DNA from: Echinicola salinicaeni | Lineage (GTDB): Bacteria > Bacteroidota > Bacteroidia > Cytophagales > Cyclobacteriaceae | Assembly: GCF_014280965.1 (NCBI RefSeq) | Contig: NZ_JACODZ010000012.1 | Span: forward strand, 1 to 64,000 | DNA length: 64,000 nt | Direction: 5' to 3' | Shown here: positions 17,823 through 27,010 of the stretch, piece by piece | Position numbering within the stretch: position 1 is the first letter of the stretch | Layout: every line of letters starts with the position of its first letter | Translations under genes and position numbers: made by a program | Notes under the pieces: generated by a model | The model's database searches: none | What the model was told of the DNA's origin: nothing | The model's input: the letters and a program-made list of their open reading frames with translations, nothing else

Positions 17823-18034
17823 TTGAATAACGCTTATTGATAATTAAAACCTCGTAAAAACAATATTTTTAATTAAAATAAAAAAACAGAATATTATTAC
17901 AAACCACCCTGTTACCGTAAACCATTCAAAACATAATACTTCAATTTTATAAATAAATAGTTAATAAGCAAACCATTAAAATAATTGTCTTTCAAAGAAA
18001 AAACTGTAACGATCCAATACTCCCCCAAAAGCAA

Positions 18035-18063
18035 AAAAGCCTCGAAAGTGTTTCGAGGCTTTT
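18035..18063 (-). terminator. Terminator of the membrane pyrophosphatase gene
   Basis: A 13-bp perfect stem (AAAAGCCTCGAAA / TTTCGAGGCTTTT) with a GTG loop lies 47 bp beyond the stop, with a T-run on the minus strand. Confidence 0.85.
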
Positions 18064-18109
18064 CAAATACTTTTATAAACTTATTTTTTTCAGTTATACT
18101 CAGATTAGA

Positions 18110-20341
18110 TCATTTCATTGAATTTTGATTATCCTTATTTTCCATCAAAGCAGTCATTTCAGATTTCACTTCATCCACCTGAATCACTTTTTCCTCTTGC
18201 TCAATATTTCCCATACTATGATGATCGACCTCAGAAATATGTGGCGCAATAATCAATGATACAATAGAAGTTAACTTGATCAAAATATTCATGGATGGCC
18301 CTGATGTATCTTTGAATGGATCCCCAACTGTATCTCCTGTCACTGATGCCTTATGCGGTTCTGATCCTTTATATTCCATTTGTCCATTTATTTCAACTCC
18401 TTTTTCAAATGATTTCTTGGCATTGTCCCATGCTCCACCTGCATTATTTTGGAAAATCCCCATCAGAACACCAGACACTGTTACTCCAGCCAAAACACCA
18501 CCCAATACTTCTGGGCCAAAACTGAAGCCTACGATAATAGGTGCAAGCAAGGCAATTGCCCCAGGTGCAATCATTTCCCGGATAGAGGCTTTGGTGGAAA
18601 TTTCCACGCATTTATCATATTCGGGTTTAGCCTTATATTCCATAATACCTGGAATCTCCCTGAACTGTCTTCTTACCTCATTGACCATATCCATTGCTGC
18701 ACGCCCTACGGCAGCAATGGCCAATGAAGAAAATATAAAGGGTATCATAGCGCCCACAAAAAGTCCCGAGAGCACATCAGCTTTATAAATATCAATAGAA
18801 TTGATCCCGGCCAGTCCTACATAGGCTGCAAATAAAGCTAGCGCTGTCAGTGCAGCTGAGGCAATGGCAAAGCCCTTACCGGCAGCAGCAGTAGTGTTAC
18901 CTACAGCATCCAAAATATCTGTTCTTTCCCTTACTTTCTTATCACAACCTGACATTTCTGCTATTCCACCAGCATTATCTGCAATAGGCCCAAAAGCATC
19001 GATAGCCAACTGCATGGCCGTAGTGGCCATCATACCTGCAGCTGCAATGGCCACACCATATAAACCTGCACTCAAAAAGGAAGCATAAATTCCCGATGCC
19101 AATACCAAAATAGGCAGCACTGTGGACTCCATACCTACAGATAAGCCTGCTATAATATTGGTAGCATGACCTGTCGAGGACTGTTTAATGATACTATTAA
19201 CAGGTCTGCGTCCCATAGCTGTATAATATTCCGTAATCATACTCATTAATGCTCCTACGATCAAGCCAATAAAAACGGCACCGAAAACACCCATTTTGGT
19301 GAAAGTCGGAGAACCTTCTCTCATCATTCTAAGATCACCTTCAGGCAATAAAAAATCTATAAGAAAATAGGAAGCAGCTACAGTCAGGATAATGGAAATC
19401 CAGTTTCCTTTATTAAGGGCAGCTTGTACACTATCATTTTCACTTTTTATTTTGACAAACAAAGTACCTATTATCGAAAATGCCAATCCAATTCCTGCAA
19501 TCATCAACGGCAATAATATTGGGGCAATCCCCCCTACATTGTCATTGGATATTATCTCTCTTCCCAAGACCATGGAAGCCAATATAGTGGCCACATAGGA
19601 ACCAAAAAGATCAGCACCCATACCCGCTACATCGCCAACATTATCTCCCACATTATCGGCAATAGTTGCAGGGTTTCTCACATCATCTTCTGGAATACCC
19701 GCTTCCACCTTTCCTACCAAATCAGCACCCACATCGGCCGCTTTGGTATAAATACCTCCTCCTACTCTAGCAAAAAGGGCTATCGATTCTGCTCCCAAAG
19801 AGAAACCGGCAAGCACCTCCAATGCTTTTTCCATTTCCAGGCCATTCACATCACCTCCAGTACTAACCACATATACATTATAAAAAACAATAAACAATGA
19901 TCCCATTCCCAAAACTGCTAAGCCTGCTACACCCAAGCCCATTACTGAACCGCCAGTAAAGGACACTTTTAAGGCTTTTTTCAAGCTGCTCTTGGCGGCC
20001 TCGGTAGTTCTCACATTGGCCTTTGTGGCAATTTTCATTCCTATATAACCTGCAAAAGCAGATAAAAAAGCACCCAACACAAAGGAAACAGCTATTATTG
20101 GGGTAGAATTATCTACCAAGGTGCCCGACCAGGCCAAGATAATCCCAGCAATAATTACAAAGTAGAACAAAACCTTCCACTCTGCCTTTAAAAATGCCAT
20201 GGCTCCCTTGGCGATATGCCCTGCTAATTCCAACATATTATCATCCCCTTTGGCCTGTTTGTTAACCCAGGAAGATTTGATGGCCATGACTATTAAACCC
20301 AAAATCCCCAATGCGGGGACTACATAGATAACTTGTTCCAT
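18110..20341 (-). CDS. hppA: Membrane-bound ion-pumping pyrophosphatase
   Basis: A 743-residue polytopic protein of the M-PPase family, with about 16 membrane helices. The substrate site is intact: GGGIYTKAADVGADLVGKVE, then the aspartate-rich DNVGDNVGDVAG. The diagnostic GNTTAAAGKG has alanine where K+-independent enzymes have lysine, so this should be the K+-dependent type, which includes the Na+-pumping and Na+/H+-pumping enzymes common in Bacteroidota. The pumped ion cannot be decided by eye. It hydrolyses cytosolic PPi to build an ion gradient. The tail (about 700-743) is an acidic, polar extension beyond the last helix. It is transcribed alone, from a good promoter candidate to a strong terminator. 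Confidence 0.95.
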   Translation of the reverse strand: MEQVIYVVPALGILGLIVMAIKSSWVNKQAKGDDNMLELAGHIAKGAMAFLKAEWKVLFYFVIIAGIILAWSGTLVDNSTPIIAVSFVLGAFLSAFAGYIGMKIATKANVRTTEAAKSSLKKALKVSFTGGSVMGLGVAGLAVLGMGSLFIVFYNVYVVSTGGDVNGLEMEKALEVLAGFSLGAESIALFARVGGGIYTKAADVGADLVGKVEAGIPEDDVRNPATIADNVGDNVGDVAGMGADLFGSYVATILASMVLGREIISNDNVGGIAPILLPLMIAGIGLAFSIIGTLFVKIKSENDSVQAALNKGNWISIILTVAASYFLIDFLLPEGDLRMMREGSPTFTKMGVFGAVFIGLIVGALMSMITEYYTAMGRRPVNSIIKQSSTGHATNIIAGLSVGMESTVLPILVLASGIYASFLSAGLYGVAIAAAGMMATTAMQLAIDAFGPIADNAGGIAEMSGCDKKVRERTDILDAVGNTTAAAGKGFAIASAALTALALFAAYVGLAGINSIDIYKADVLSGLFVGAMIPFIFSSLAIAAVGRAAMDMVNEVRRQFREIPGIMEYKAKPEYDKCVEISTKASIREMIAPGAIALLAPIIVGFSFGPEVLGGVLAGVTVSGVLMGIFQNNAGGAWDNAKKSFEKGVEINGQMEYKGSEPHKASVTGDTVGDPFKDTSGPSMNILIKLTSIVSLIIAPHISEVDHHSMGNIEQEEKVIQVDEVKSEMTALMENKDNQNSMK

Positions 20342-20663
20342 ATGAATTCAGTGGTTTTTTAATAAAATACAACTGAACAAAGATATTATTATTCATCAAT
20401 CAAACAACTAACATTTTATCTCGTAAAAACACAGTTACTACAACATAAATAGCAAATAAATACCTCATCAATCAAAATATTATTTAATATTAAATTTTAA
20501 ACAATATTTATTAATAAAAAGAAAATAATTTCCTCATTTCCTTAATAATCAAGCTTATGAATATTTTTTATGGGAACAGGCGCTTATAGCGCAATCTTCC
20601 TAACTATTCTTTTAGCCTCTATGCTTAATCACTTATATTTAATTATAGATTTAATAATCCAAT
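20342..20663. other. Divergent intergenic region hppA / oxidoreductase
   Basis: Very AT-rich, 322 bp, between two divergent genes. Apart from the hppA promoter candidate at 20378-20407 I see no gene, clear palindrome or RNA structure. Confidence 0.6.
20378..20407 (-). promoter_or_regulatory. Promoter candidate of hppA
   Basis: Read on the minus strand: TTG (20405-20407), 19 nt, then TATCTTTG (20378-20385), which fits the Bacteroidota TTG/TAnnTTTG pattern in sequence and spacing. It lies 36 bp upstream of the ATG. It is the best promoter match in the window. Confidence 0.55.
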
Positions 20664-21653
20664 ATGAAAGCAGTCATCATAAGCAAACCGGGCAAACCTG
20701 AAGTACTAAAGGTACAGGAAAGAGATATTCCAAAACCAAAGGCCCATGAAGTATTGATAAAAGTCAAAGCTGCGGGAATCAACCGACCAGATATTATCCA
20801 ACGAAAAGGTTTTTACCCCGCTCCACCTGATGCTCCAGCAGATATACCCGGTTTGGAAGTTTCTGGAACCATTACTGCGAAAGGTCCTGATGTGGAACAT
20901 TGGCAAATTGGGGATGAGGTATGCGCGCTAATTGCTGGTGGTGGATATGCAGAGTTTGTTTGTGCACCTGCTGCTCAATGCTTACCCATCCCTGAAGGTG
21001 TATCCCTGATCGATGCGGCTTCACTTCCTGAAACATTTTTCACAGTCTGGAACAATGTTTTCGATATAGCCAACTTTGAACATGGAGAATCTGTACTGAT
21101 TCATGGAGGAAGCAGTGGGATTGGTGTCGCTGCCATCCAAATGGTCAATGCACTGAAAGGAAAGGTCATCGTCACAGCTGGATCAGCAGAAAAATGCAGT
21201 ATCTGTGAGTCTCTTGGGGCAACTAAAGCCATCAACTATAACGAGGAAGACTTTGAGGAAAAAGTGATGGAACTTACAGACGGAAAGGGTGTCGATATCA
21301 TCTTGGATATGATCGGTGGAGACTATGGATCCAAGAACATCAATATCCTTAAAGCCAAAGGAAGACTAGTCATGATTAATGCCATGAAAGGAAAAATTGC
21401 AGAAATTGACTTGATTAAGATCATGAAAAACCAATTAACTATCACGGGCTCAACACTCCGTCCAAAATCCATTGACTATAAAGGAGAAATAGCCCAAAAG
21501 CTACTTAAACACATCTGGCCTTTATTCGGTAAAAAAATAAAACCCGTCATTTATAAAACTTTCCCACTGGAAAAAGCTGCTGAAGCACATCAACTAATGG
21601 AAAGCTCCAAACATATTGGAAAAATCTTGCTTCAGACCTCAGAAAACACTTAA
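20664..21653 (+). CDS. Zinc-free quinone oxidoreductase (PIG3/QOR-like, MDR family)
   Basis: A 329-residue medium-chain dehydrogenase/reductase. It has the GroES-like domain at about 1-120 (MKAVIISKPGKPEVL, AAGINRPDIIQRKGFYP) and a Rossmann domain with HGGSSGIGVAAIQM at about 148-161. Catalytic-zinc and structural-zinc cysteines are absent, which places it with NADPH:quinone reductases such as PIG3. It probably reduces quinones or enals with NADPH. It is followed 105 bp later by an amidohydrolase on the same strand, without an obvious shared pathway. Confidence 0.88.
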   Translation: MKAVIISKPGKPEVLKVQERDIPKPKAHEVLIKVKAAGINRPDIIQRKGFYPAPPDAPADIPGLEVSGTITAKGPDVEHWQIGDEVCALIAGGGYAEFVCAPAAQCLPIPEGVSLIDAASLPETFFTVWNNVFDIANFEHGESVLIHGGSSGIGVAAIQMVNALKGKVIVTAGSAEKCSICESLGATKAINYNEEDFEEKVMELTDGKGVDIILDMIGGDYGSKNINILKAKGRLVMINAMKGKIAEIDLIKIMKNQLTITGSTLRPKSIDYKGEIAQKLLKHIWPLFGKKIKPVIYKTFPLEKAAEAHQLMESSKHIGKILLQTSENT

Positions 21654-21758
21654 AGACCCTTATTCAAAAACATTAAACAAAGTTCAAAAATTATATAACC
21701 ATACTGTTTTTCAATAAGATAAAATGAAGTAGCTTTATTAGGAACAACTCAAAATCCT

Positions 21759-23153
21759 ATGAAATGCTTTTTAAGATTATTTATGCTCCTGTTGACCTTA
21801 CAAAGTCTTTCAGCCTGCCAAGGTCAAGATAAGGAACAATCTGAAACCAATAAAAATATTCAGGTAATCACCAATGTAAACCTTATAGATATCCGAACTG
21901 GGGATATTCAAAAAGCTCAAGTTATTGTAGAAAACCAAAAAATAAAAAGCATCTTAGAACCGAGTACCGAAACAGTAAAGAATGCTGTTTTGATTAATGG
22001 AGAAGGTAAATACCTAGTTCCAGGGCTTGCAGAGATGCACGCACATATTCCCTCAGTAATTTGGAATGATCCCCAAATGGAAGAAACATTATTCTTATAT
22101 CTTTCAAACGGTGTCACTACTATTAGAGGCATGCTAGGCCATCCTCTTCACTTGACACTAAGGGAAAAGGCAGATAGCATGGCCATTTTAAGCCCGAGAA
22201 TTTATACCTCCAGTCCCTCCCTAAACGGCAATAGCGTCACCACAGTGGAACAGGCCCAAACAATGATCACAAACTTCCAAAAAGAAGGCTATGATTTCCT
22301 TAAGCTTCATCCAGGAATCCGATTACATGTATTTGACCAGATCGTAAAAACGGCAAATGAAGTAGGAATTCCCTATGCTGGACACGTTTCTACTTTGGTA
22401 GGCATCAGGCATGCTTTGCAAAGTAAGTATGCCAGCATAGACCATGTAGATGGGTTCTTGGAAGGTTTGGTTCCAGAATCATTGGAGGTTAATCCTAGTG
22501 AAAACGGACTTTTCGGATACAATTTCACTTCTTTGGCAGATACCAGCCTTATACCAGAACTTGTCCAAATGTCCTCAGAAAATAAAGTGTGGGTAGTGCC
22601 TACCCAAAGCCTTTTCACCCGCTGGTTCTCCCCCATTCCTGCTGATTCTTTGGCTAATCAAGCAGAAATGCAGTATATGGCTCCTGAAGTGATTGAAAAC
22701 TGGACCAACAGCAAAGTTAACCTTACGGAGGGCGAAGGCTATGATCCGGGACAATGGGAAGATTTCATGCACATCAGAAAGCTATTGATCAAATCCTTAC
22801 ATGATAATGGACATGGCTTATTATTGGGATCAGATGCTCCACAAGTATTCAACGTTCCTGGCTTTTCCATCCAACATGAACTCCAAGCCATGGTTGATGC
22901 TGGCTTAAGCCCCTTGGAAGCATTACAGATTGGTACAATCAACCCGGCACAATATTTTAACCAAGTAGGGAAATTTGGAGAAATCAAAGAAGACGCAAGT
23001 GCTGATTTGATATTATTGGACAAAAATCCCTTAGAAGATATCAAAAATATGGAACACCCCGCTGGGGTAATGGTCAGGGGACGATGGATAAACAGAGACG
23101 AAATTGACCAAAAGTTAAAATTCATATCTGATAAATTCAAAGCAGAAAAATAA
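21759..23153 (+). CDS. Exported amidohydrolase (imidazolonepropionase-like) lipoprotein
   Basis: A 464-residue lipoprotein (lipobox SLSAC, Cys20) of the amidohydrolase superfamily. Metal-site residues can be followed: HAH (His94, His96), Lys182 in DFLKLHPG (the usual carbamylated lysine), His209 in AGHVST, His229 in IDHVDG, and the aspartate in LLGSDAP. This is the binuclear-site pattern, so it should be an active hydrolase, perhaps a periplasmic dipeptidase, lactonase or cyclic-amidase-like enzyme. The C-terminal strand domain (DASADLILLDKNPLEDI) is complete. Export to the envelope and the absence of linked catabolic genes leave the substrate open. Confidence 0.88.
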   Translation: MKCFLRLFMLLLTLQSLSACQGQDKEQSETNKNIQVITNVNLIDIRTGDIQKAQVIVENQKIKSILEPSTETVKNAVLINGEGKYLVPGLAEMHAHIPSVIWNDPQMEETLFLYLSNGVTTIRGMLGHPLHLTLREKADSMAILSPRIYTSSPSLNGNSVTTVEQAQTMITNFQKEGYDFLKLHPGIRLHVFDQIVKTANEVGIPYAGHVSTLVGIRHALQSKYASIDHVDGFLEGLVPESLEVNPSENGLFGYNFTSLADTSLIPELVQMSSENKVWVVPTQSLFTRWFSPIPADSLANQAEMQYMAPEVIENWTNSKVNLTEGEGYDPGQWEDFMHIRKLLIKSLHDNGHGLLLGSDAPQVFNVPGFSIQHELQAMVDAGLSPLEALQIGTINPAQYFNQVGKFGEIKEDASADLILLDKNPLEDIKNMEHPAGVMVRGRWINRDEIDQKLKFISDKFKAEK

Positions 23154-23224
23154 CTTCACAAATCACTGATTATAAAGACATAAAAAACTTAATAAAGCAT
23201 CAATGAAACCTTTTTATTAAAATA

Positions 23225-23238
23225 AATGTATATACATT
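23225..23238. promoter_or_regulatory. 14-bp palindrome upstream of the pirin gene
   Basis: AATGTATATACATT is a perfect palindrome 35 bp before the pirin start, in a short intergenic region. It is a plausible operator for an unknown regulator, but AT-rich palindromes also arise by chance. Confidence 0.35.
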
Positions 23239-23262
23239 AAATTCAACTACATTAATTAATCC

Positions 23263-23268
23263 AGGAGG
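23263..23268 (+). promoter_or_regulatory. Canonical Shine-Dalgarno site of the pirin gene
   Basis: AGGAGG ends 5 nt before the ATG at 23274. This is unusual, because genes of this phylum rarely use a Shine-Dalgarno site and I saw no other AGGAGG at the starts I inspected. It fixes the start codon. Confidence 0.7.
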
Positions 23269-23273
23269 ATATC

Positions 23274-24293
23274 ATGAAGGATACAGCAATAAAAAAAATC
23301 AGACAATTAGGTTTCCAGTGGCAGACCCAAGATCCTTTCTTGTTTTGTGCCTATCATTTGGATGATTACCCTGAAGGCAACGAAAACCTAGGCCCAAAAG
23401 CTTCTTTGGAAGGAAGAAACATAGGTCAGGATTTCACTATTAAAGATGGCTGGAGAATGTACCATGGTTCTAAAGTTCCTGGATTTCCAGCGCATCCCCA
23501 TAAAGGCTTTGAAACAGTTACGCTCGTAGAAAGAGGTTTGGCTGACCACTCCGACTCCTTGGGCGCTGCCGGTAGATTTGGAGAAGGAGATGTACAATGG
23601 ATGACAGCTGGTAAAGGGGTAATGCACAGTGAAATGTTTCCATTGCTCAACCAAGACAAAAAGAATCCTTTGTTACTTTTCCAATTATGGTTAAATCTTC
23701 CCAAAGCCAGTAAAAATGTGCCTCCACATTTTAAAATGCTATGGGCAGACACTATTCCTTATCATAATGAAGTAGACAAAAATGGCTACAAAACAGAAAT
23801 CAAAGTAATTGCTGGGCAAATTGGTAAAACCAAAGCACCTGCTCCAAACCCTGATTCTTGGGCTGCTAATCCTAAAAATCACGTAGCTATATGGACCATT
23901 AAAATGGATGCCCATGCTACTTGGACCCTTCCTGCAACAGAAGAAGGCATCAACAGGAGCTTGTTTTTCTATAAAGGAAGTCAATTGGAAACAGAGGGTT
24001 TCGAACTCCCTGAGGGACATTCTATGGATTTGTATTCTGAAAAGGAAATTACCTTTGTTAACGGAGATCAGCCAGCTGAATTACTCTTTTTACAGGGTAA
24101 GCCTATCAATGAACCTGTCGTACAACATGGTCCATTCGTAATGAACAGCAATCAGGAAATTCATCAGGCCATAAAGGATTTCCAGACTACCCAATTTGGA
24201 GGTTGGCCATGGCCGAATCATGAGCCTACCCATCCAAAAGAAAGGGGGAGATTTGCTATACATGCAGATGGCAGAGAGGAAATAAAAGATTAA
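23274..24293 (+). CDS. Pirin family protein
   Basis: A 339-residue bicupin. The N-terminal cupin carries the pirin metal ligands HPH (His74, His76) and HSE (His118, Glu120). The C-terminal cupin (about 200-295) ends in a motif-rich [20 protein letters not shown]. Pirins bind iron; some are quercetinases, others regulate metabolism or transcription. It is longer than the ~290 residues usual for the family, mainly through an N-terminal extension and a C-terminal tail rich in His and Pro ([14 protein letters not shown]). It is monocistronic, with a strong SD site and a palindrome upstream, and ends at a hairpin shared with glycerate kinase. Confidence 0.92.
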   Translation: MKDTAIKKIRQLGFQWQTQDPFLFCAYHLDDYPEGNENLGPKASLEGRNIGQDFTIKDGWRMYHGSKVPGFPAHPHKGFETVTLVERGLADHSDSLGAAGRFGEGDVQWMTAGKGVMHSEMFPLLNQDKKNPLLLFQLWLNLPKASKNVPPHFKMLWADTIPYHNEVDKNGYKTEIKVIAGQIGKTKAPAPNPDSWAANPKNHVAIWTIKMDAHATWTLPATEEGINRSLFFYKGSQLETEGFELPEGHSMDLYSEKEITFVNGDQPAELLFLQGKPINEPVVQHGPFVMNSNQEIHQAIKDFQTTQFGGWPWPNHEPTHPKERGRFAIHADGREEIKD

Positions 24294-24298
24294 TGCTC

Positions 24299-24329
24299 AA
24301 GAGGCTGTTTCTTTAGGAAGCAGCCTCTT
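24299..24329. terminator. Bidirectional terminator, pirin / glycerate kinase
   Basis: Stem AAGAGGCTG / CAGCCTCTT with a partly paired loop, followed by a T-rich tract on the plus strand. It occupies the whole 34-bp gap between convergent genes and reaches into the glycerate kinase stop codon. Confidence 0.8.
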
Positions 24330-25452
24330 ATTTTTTATTTTCAAATAAGGTATCCCAAGAAAATTCTTGTATTGATTTTTTTAGACTTTCTATGGCTTTA
24401 TCCTCATAGTTGTCTTGATTAAAATCCAGTTCTGGTAATAACACGACCTCATCAAAACCACTTTCTACGGCCTCATCTTTTTCTCCGGAAGTAATGATTA
24501 GACATTTTTTTCCCAAAGACTTAGCCAGCTGAAGTAATTCATAGCTCCCCTTCCCTCCTGCCGATTGGCTATCATAGCGACCTTCTCCAGTGATTATCCA
24601 ATCAGCAGCTTTAACCTTCTCCTCCATTTTAACCTGATCAAAAAAATATTGAGCTCCAGATTTTATCTCCACCGGAAAAAAGGCACTCAAGCCCAGTGCA
24701 ATCCCACCTGCAGCTCCAAATCCCTCCCTATCCATTAAAACTCCTTTAGACTTCTTCTGTAAAAGTTGAAAAAGGCTTTTGGCTGAATCCTCAAATGCTG
24801 AAATATCATCAGAGGCGATCCCTTTCTGTGGCCCAAAAACAGGAACTGCCCCATTTAGCCCGAAAAAGGTGTTGTCCACATCACAAAGACAGGTAAAGCG
24901 AATAGATCGTCTTTTCGCTGGTCTTTGGATATGTGCTATTTGGGAAATAAAACCATGGCCAAACATGGAAATCTCCCTACCATTTTGATCAAGAAAAATA
25001 AAACCCAAGGCCCTCAAAATACCCGTTCCCATATCCACGGTGGCACTGCCTCCAAGTCCAAGAATTATTTCATCAACTCCTTCCTTAATAGCATCAATAA
25101 TAAGCTCCCCAGTACCATAAGTACTGCTCAGCTGGGCATCCACTTGAAAAGGCTTCAAGCCATTCAAACCACTCACTGTGGAAACATCCATCATGGCCTT
25201 CCCTTGACTTTCATTCAAATAAAAAACGCCTTTCTTAGGTCTTCCAATAGCATTTAAAGCAGTTGATTCCCTAGCTTCCCAACCCAGCTCATTGGCCAAT
25301 AAAAAGCAAGTCCCATCACCTCCATCGGCAATGGGACTTGTTTGTATATCAAGATTGGAATCAATGGCTAGAAGGCCATTTTTTATAATTTTGGCAGCCT
25401 GGTCCGCCTTAATGGTTCCTTTGAAGGCATTTGGAGCTATTAGGATGTTCAT
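24328..25452 (-). CDS. Glycerate kinase (type I, GlxK/GarK family)
   Basis: A 374-residue kinase that phosphorylates D-glycerate to 2-phosphoglycerate. Family signatures are NILIAPNAFKGTIKADQAA at the N-terminus, ISPIADGGDGT-like SPIADGGDGTCFLL (about 40-53), EIILGLGGSATVDMGTG (about 124-140) and GFGAAGGIALGLSAFF (about 240-255). It overlaps the stop of the upstream symporter by ATGA (25449-25452), so the two are translationally coupled. This may link uptake of a small amino acid to glycerate metabolism, for example serine through hydroxypyruvate; that link is inference. Confidence 0.93.
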   Translation of the reverse strand: MNILIAPNAFKGTIKADQAAKIIKNGLLAIDSNLDIQTSPIADGGDGTCFLLANELGWEARESTALNAIGRPKKGVFYLNESQGKAMMDVSTVSGLNGLKPFQVDAQLSSTYGTGELIIDAIKEGVDEIILGLGGSATVDMGTGILRALGFIFLDQNGREISMFGHGFISQIAHIQRPAKRRSIRFTCLCDVDNTFFGLNGAVPVFGPQKGIASDDISAFEDSAKSLFQLLQKKSKGVLMDREGFGAAGGIALGLSAFFPVEIKSGAQYFFDQVKMEEKVKAADWIITGEGRYDSQSAGGKGSYELLQLAKSLGKKCLIITSGEKDEAVESGFDEVVLLPELDFNQDNYEDKAIESLKKSIQEFSWDTLFENKK

Positions 25453-26804
25453 ATATCCTTTTCCTTCATTCTTTTGAAATAATCCTTGGTTGCGGCAATG
25501 ACCTTAGGTGAAAGATAAATTGCCGAAATCATGGTTGGAAAAGCCATGATAGCATACATCCCATCCACAAAACTCATCACCACTTTCAAGGATACCACTG
25601 CCCCGCCTACTATAGTAACCAAATAGAAATAATTATAATAATCTGCCTTGTCTGCACCAAAAAGGTAATTGAAGCACTTGTGACCATAATAGCTATAGGT
25701 AAACATCGTAGATAATGCAAATACCAACACTGCAGCCATTAAGAAGTATTTGCCTAGACCCGGAATACCACTTTCAAACGCAGAAAGGGTCATCAACACA
25801 CCGTCCTTTTCTCCAGATTCCCAAACGCCTGTAACCATAATGGTCAGGGCAGTCAAAGTACATACTATTATCGTATCAATAAATGGACCCAACATGGCAA
25901 TCAAGCCCTCTCTCACTGGTTCCTCATTTTTGGAGGCTCCATGCACCATCGGTGCCGTACCAATTCCTGCTTCATTGGAAAAAGCAGCTCTTCTAGCCCC
26001 TGTAATAATCACAGCCCCTACTGATCCTCCTAGAACAGCCTTACCGGAGAAGGCATCCTCCACAATAAACAATAATGAAGATATAATCTGGTCATTGAAC
26101 CGCACCAAGATCAGCACAACGCTGATAAAATACAGACTGACCATAAAAGGGACAAGTTTTGAGGCCACATTGGCTATCCTTTTAATTCCTCCTAAAATAA
26201 CCGTAGCAACCAAAATCATCATTGAAATACCCAAGATCCATCGTGTGATAGCACCATGGTCAAGTCCAAAGGGCTTTAACATCACTACTCTCAAAACATC
26301 CGTCAACTGGTTTGCCTGAAATATGGCCAACAGCCCCATAATCCCAGCGACACAAAATATAATAGACATAGGCTTCCATTTCTTGCCCATCCCCTCTTCT
26401 ATTACGTACATTGGACCACCTTGAATATGTCCTGCACTGTCTTTTCCTCGGTACATGATCGCCAAAGTACAGGTAAAATATTTGGTAGCCATTCCCACGA
26501 AAGCAGATACCCACATCCAGAATATGGCTCCCGGTCCACCGGTACTAATAGCCAATGCTACTCCACTGATATTGCCCAAGCCTACAGTAGCAGCGATGGC
26601 GGAGCTCAAGGCTTGGAAGGAAGTGATATCCCCTTTTGCATTTGGATCATCATATTTGCCACCTACCACTTTCATGGCATGCGCAAATCCCCTGAAAGGG
26701 ATCAAGCCTGAATAAAGAAATAAGAGGGTTCCCCCGCCCAATAAAAGGTAAAGCAACGGCCATCCCCAAATCCAATTACTAAAATCAATAATTAATTGCC
26801 CCAT
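25449..26804 (-). CDS. Alanine/glycine:cation symporter (AGCS family)
   Basis: A 451-residue integral membrane protein with about 11 helices. It shows the AGCS hallmarks: FQALSSAIAATVGLGNISGV (about 65-84), GGPGAIFWMWVSAFVGMATK (about 89-108), GGPMYVIEEG, and AAFSNEAGIGTAPMVHGAS (about 275-293). It is a Na+- or H+-coupled importer of alanine, glycine or a related small amino acid. It is the first gene of an operon with glycerate kinase, which overlaps its stop codon. The long gene-free region upstream contains the 170-bp repeat array. Confidence 0.93.
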   Translation of the reverse strand: MGQLIIDFSNWIWGWPLLYLLLGGGTLLFLYSGLIPFRGFAHAMKVVGGKYDDPNAKGDITSFQALSSAIAATVGLGNISGVALAISTGGPGAIFWMWVSAFVGMATKYFTCTLAIMYRGKDSAGHIQGGPMYVIEEGMGKKWKPMSIIFCVAGIMGLLAIFQANQLTDVLRVVMLKPFGLDHGAITRWILGISMMILVATVILGGIKRIANVASKLVPFMVSLYFISVVLILVRFNDQIISSLLFIVEDAFSGKAVLGGSVGAVIITGARRAAFSNEAGIGTAPMVHGASKNEEPVREGLIAMLGPFIDTIIVCTLTALTIMVTGVWESGEKDGVLMTLSAFESGIPGLGKYFLMAAVLVFALSTMFTYSYYGHKCFNYLFGADKADYYNYFYLVTIVGGAVVSLKVVMSFVDGMYAIMAFPTMISAIYLSPKVIAATKDYFKRMKEKDI

Positions 26805-27010
26805 AAGATTAGGTGGTTCTTTAACGATTTAAATGACCCTATTGGCCTCCTGATAATAAAAACAAAATGAATATTAGCACCAATTTCCTATTAATCCAAA
26901 CCTTGATCAAATTCTGAACTTTGGTCAAAACGTATGAATGAATGGCTTTCAATACTTAATATCTGATATGCTTTGATTTAGTATAGTAGATTTATGCTTC
27001 ACACTTATTA

